Assembly (NCBI GenBank): GCA_020024815.1
Contig: JAHHTE010000111.1
Span: 1-6,913 of the forward strand
Direction: 5' to 3'
Length of the DNA stretch: 6,913 bases
Source: Mailhella sp.
GTDB lineage: Bacteria > Desulfobacterota > Desulfovibrionia > Desulfovibrionales > Desulfovibrionaceae
Position numbers and translations under genes: made by a program. Below, piece after piece: positions 6,457 through 6,913 of this stretch; positions within the stretch are counted from its first letter, which is position 1; every line of letters begins with the position of its first letter. Below the pieces are notes generated by a model, which was given only the letters and a program-made list of their open reading frames with translations, searched no databases and was not told where the DNA came from.

Positions 6457-6547
6457 ATTTTTTATGTTTGGTTTTATTTTTTGTTTTGAGAGGGGAACTT
6501 TTGAAAAAGTTTCCCTCTCAAACTCTCCCTTCAAAACTTTTTAATCC

Positions 6548-6584
6548 AAAATCTCTTTTGCGTGCAAAAGTGATTTTGTTTTTT
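6548..6584 (+). terminator. Rho-independent-terminator-like hairpin within repeat copy 3
   Basis: AAAATCTCTTTTGC pairs with GCAAAAGTGATTTT (6564-6577) with a single T-T mismatch and a tight loop around CGTG. TTTTTT at 6579-6584 follows after one G. This is the best classical terminator shape in the window on the plus strand. No T-run follows on the minus strand. No plus-strand gene feeds into it, so it may insulate the pst promoter from the rightward unit or be part of the repeat. Confidence 0.5.
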
Positions 6585-6612
6585 CTACATGATAAAAAAA
6601 TAGATAGATAAT
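6584..6612 (+). promoter_or_regulatory. Candidate rightward promoter in repeat copy 3
   Basis: TCTACA at 6584-6589 and GATAAT at 6607-6612 are exactly 17 bases apart, identical in hexamers and spacing to the candidate phoR promoter at 1504-1532. It would fire away from pstS into a stretch without plus-strand genes and then antisense to the end of the right-edge gene. Confidence 0.35.
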
Positions 6613-6637
6613 AACATACTATTTAAAATATATTTCT

Positions 6638-6820
6638 GAATTATTTTTAACTAGAAAAATTTTTATATTATTTATTATTATTCCAATAAGATAGAATACA
6701 AAAAGATAAAATAATATCTATATCACATCATAAATTTAAATATTTTGTTCTCTAAAAACAAAAAGCAACGCGACATATTAAAAATCTGTGAAATAGAGAA
6801 TATTCTTAAGGGTATTATAT
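6638..6820. other. A+T-rich stretch with no recognised gene
   Basis: No plausible coding region was found on either strand. The plus strand has no ATG here. The only small minus-strand frame with an ATG (6723-6776, 17 codons) has no ribosome site. Minor symmetrical sequences are the perfect palindrome AGAATATTCT at 6797-6806 and a weak TTTTGTT/AACAAAA hairpin near 6744-6765. It could contain distant promoter elements for pstS or an untranslated RNA read from 6612, but nothing specific is supported. Confidence 0.5.
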
Positions 6821-6857
6821 TAGGGTGTGTTTCCAAATTATTTAGAAGCACACCCTA
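6821..6857 (-). terminator. Strong palindrome at the 3' end of the right-edge gene
   Basis: Reading on the minus strand, AGGGTGTGCTTCTAAAT folds back on ATTTGGAAACACACCCT. It has sixteen pairs (one T-G wobble) with one C-A mismatch, and a loop of about 3 bases. The stop codon TAG of the edge reading frame forms its first bases. After the stem the minus strand reads ATATAATA rather than a T-run, and the plus strand continues TTTACG, so it is an imperfect rho-independent terminator in either direction. It probably marks the transcript end of the edge gene. Confidence 0.5.
6835..6857 (-). repeat. 23-base repeat at a stop codon (copy B)
   Basis: This matches 126-148 at 20 of 23 positions. It again begins with the TAG stop codon of a minus-strand frame and is one arm plus loop of the palindrome at 6821-6857. 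Confidence 0.6.
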
Positions 6858-6913
6858 TTTACGCACAATTAAACTACATAAACCGTTGTCGCTATCCGCA
6901 AGGCTTATTCTTC
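6855..6913 (-). CDS. C-terminal end of an unidentified gene cut by the window edge
   Basis: An open minus-strand frame enters from the right edge and ends RISLADSDNGLCSLIVRK then TAG. Eighteen codons are too few to identify a family, and the other frames here are also partly open. Support for coding comes from its stop codon falling exactly in the 23-base repeat that also supplies the phoR stop, from the strong hairpin overlapping the stop, and from higher G+C than the adjoining noncoding DNA. It is in the same orientation as pstS, about 490 bases upstream, so it is unlikely to share the pst transcript. Confidence 0.35.
   Translation of the reverse strand, partial: RISLADSDNGLCSLIVRK

Larger units (their letters stand above)
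6484..6637 (+). repeat. Hairpin-plus-promoter repeat module, copy 3 (upstream of pstS)
   Basis: Same family as 1471-1626 but in the opposite orientation. The stem at 6485-6522 pairs TTTGAGAGGGGAACTTT with AAAGTTTCCCTCTCAAA around a TGAA loop. It has 17 pairs including one G-T wobble. It is followed by CTCTCCCTTCAAAACTTTTT, whose first part repeats the right arm. Downstream are a second hairpin, a T-run and a promoter-like pair. It lies between the pst promoter region and the right-edge gene, with no plus-strand gene to its left to terminate, so a simple role as gene terminator is not obvious. Confidence 0.7.

Noticed and set aside
6723..6776. Small minus-strand frame of 17 codons upstream of the pst promoter
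   Set aside because: It has no ribosome site, no hydrophobic or other peptide signature, and lies in DNA where such frames arise by chance.
1..6913. CRISPR array, tRNA, rRNA, riboswitch, or transposase genes
   Set aside because: No regularly spaced repeats, cloverleaf, conserved rRNA segment or transposase motif was seen on either strand.

Overview
This window holds a complete high-affinity phosphate uptake and phosphate-sensing locus. All of its full-length genes are on the minus strand, in transcription order pstS-pstC-pstA-pstB-phoU-phoB-phoR (from about 6366 down to 146). The DNA is very A+T-rich and every complete gene ends in TAA or TAG. PstS has an ordinary signal peptidase I signal and no lipoprotein cysteine, which suggests a cell with a periplasm (diderm). 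The gene order, the shape of the PhoR sensor and the unusual PstS resemble loci I remember from gut Clostridia (Lachnospiraceae type). The intergenic hairpins resemble those I remember from Desulfovibrionaceae. A low-GC diderm from an animal gut, such as a Lawsonia-like Desulfovibrionaceae member or a Negativicute, would fit. The sequence alone does not settle this.

Layout from right to left, the direction of transcription. At the right edge (6855-6913) is the last 18 codons of an unidentified minus-strand gene, whose stop codon lies in a strong palindrome (6821-6857). A gene-poor stretch (6367-6854) follows. It carries A+T-rich DNA with no recognised gene, a hairpin repeat with a terminator-like stem and a rightward promoter-like pair, and the pst promoter region with a possible Pho box. 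The five genes pstS to phoU, then phoB, follow with gaps or overlaps of -1 to 26 bases. The 176-base phoB-phoR gap holds a second copy of the hairpin repeat with a candidate phoR promoter. The phoR sensor kinase is followed by a shorter third repeat copy and the left edge.

How the genes work together: PstS captures phosphate in the periplasm, PstC and PstA form the membrane channel, and PstB powers import. PhoU links transporter state to the kinase PhoR, which phosphorylates PhoB, which probably activates the pst promoter.

The most unusual observations are as follows. (1) PstS is circularly permuted: the half that normally comes second is first, and the normally N-terminal phosphate-loop half is last. 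(2) Two copies of a roughly 155-base module, hairpin plus promoter-like pair with exactly conserved 17-base spacing, lie in opposite orientation around the operon, with a compensatory base-pair change in the stem. (3) A near-identical 23-base sequence supplies the stop codon of both phoR and the right-edge gene. (4) PhoR lacks the cytoplasmic PAS domain usual in its relatives. No mobile element gene, CRISPR array, tRNA or rRNA was seen.
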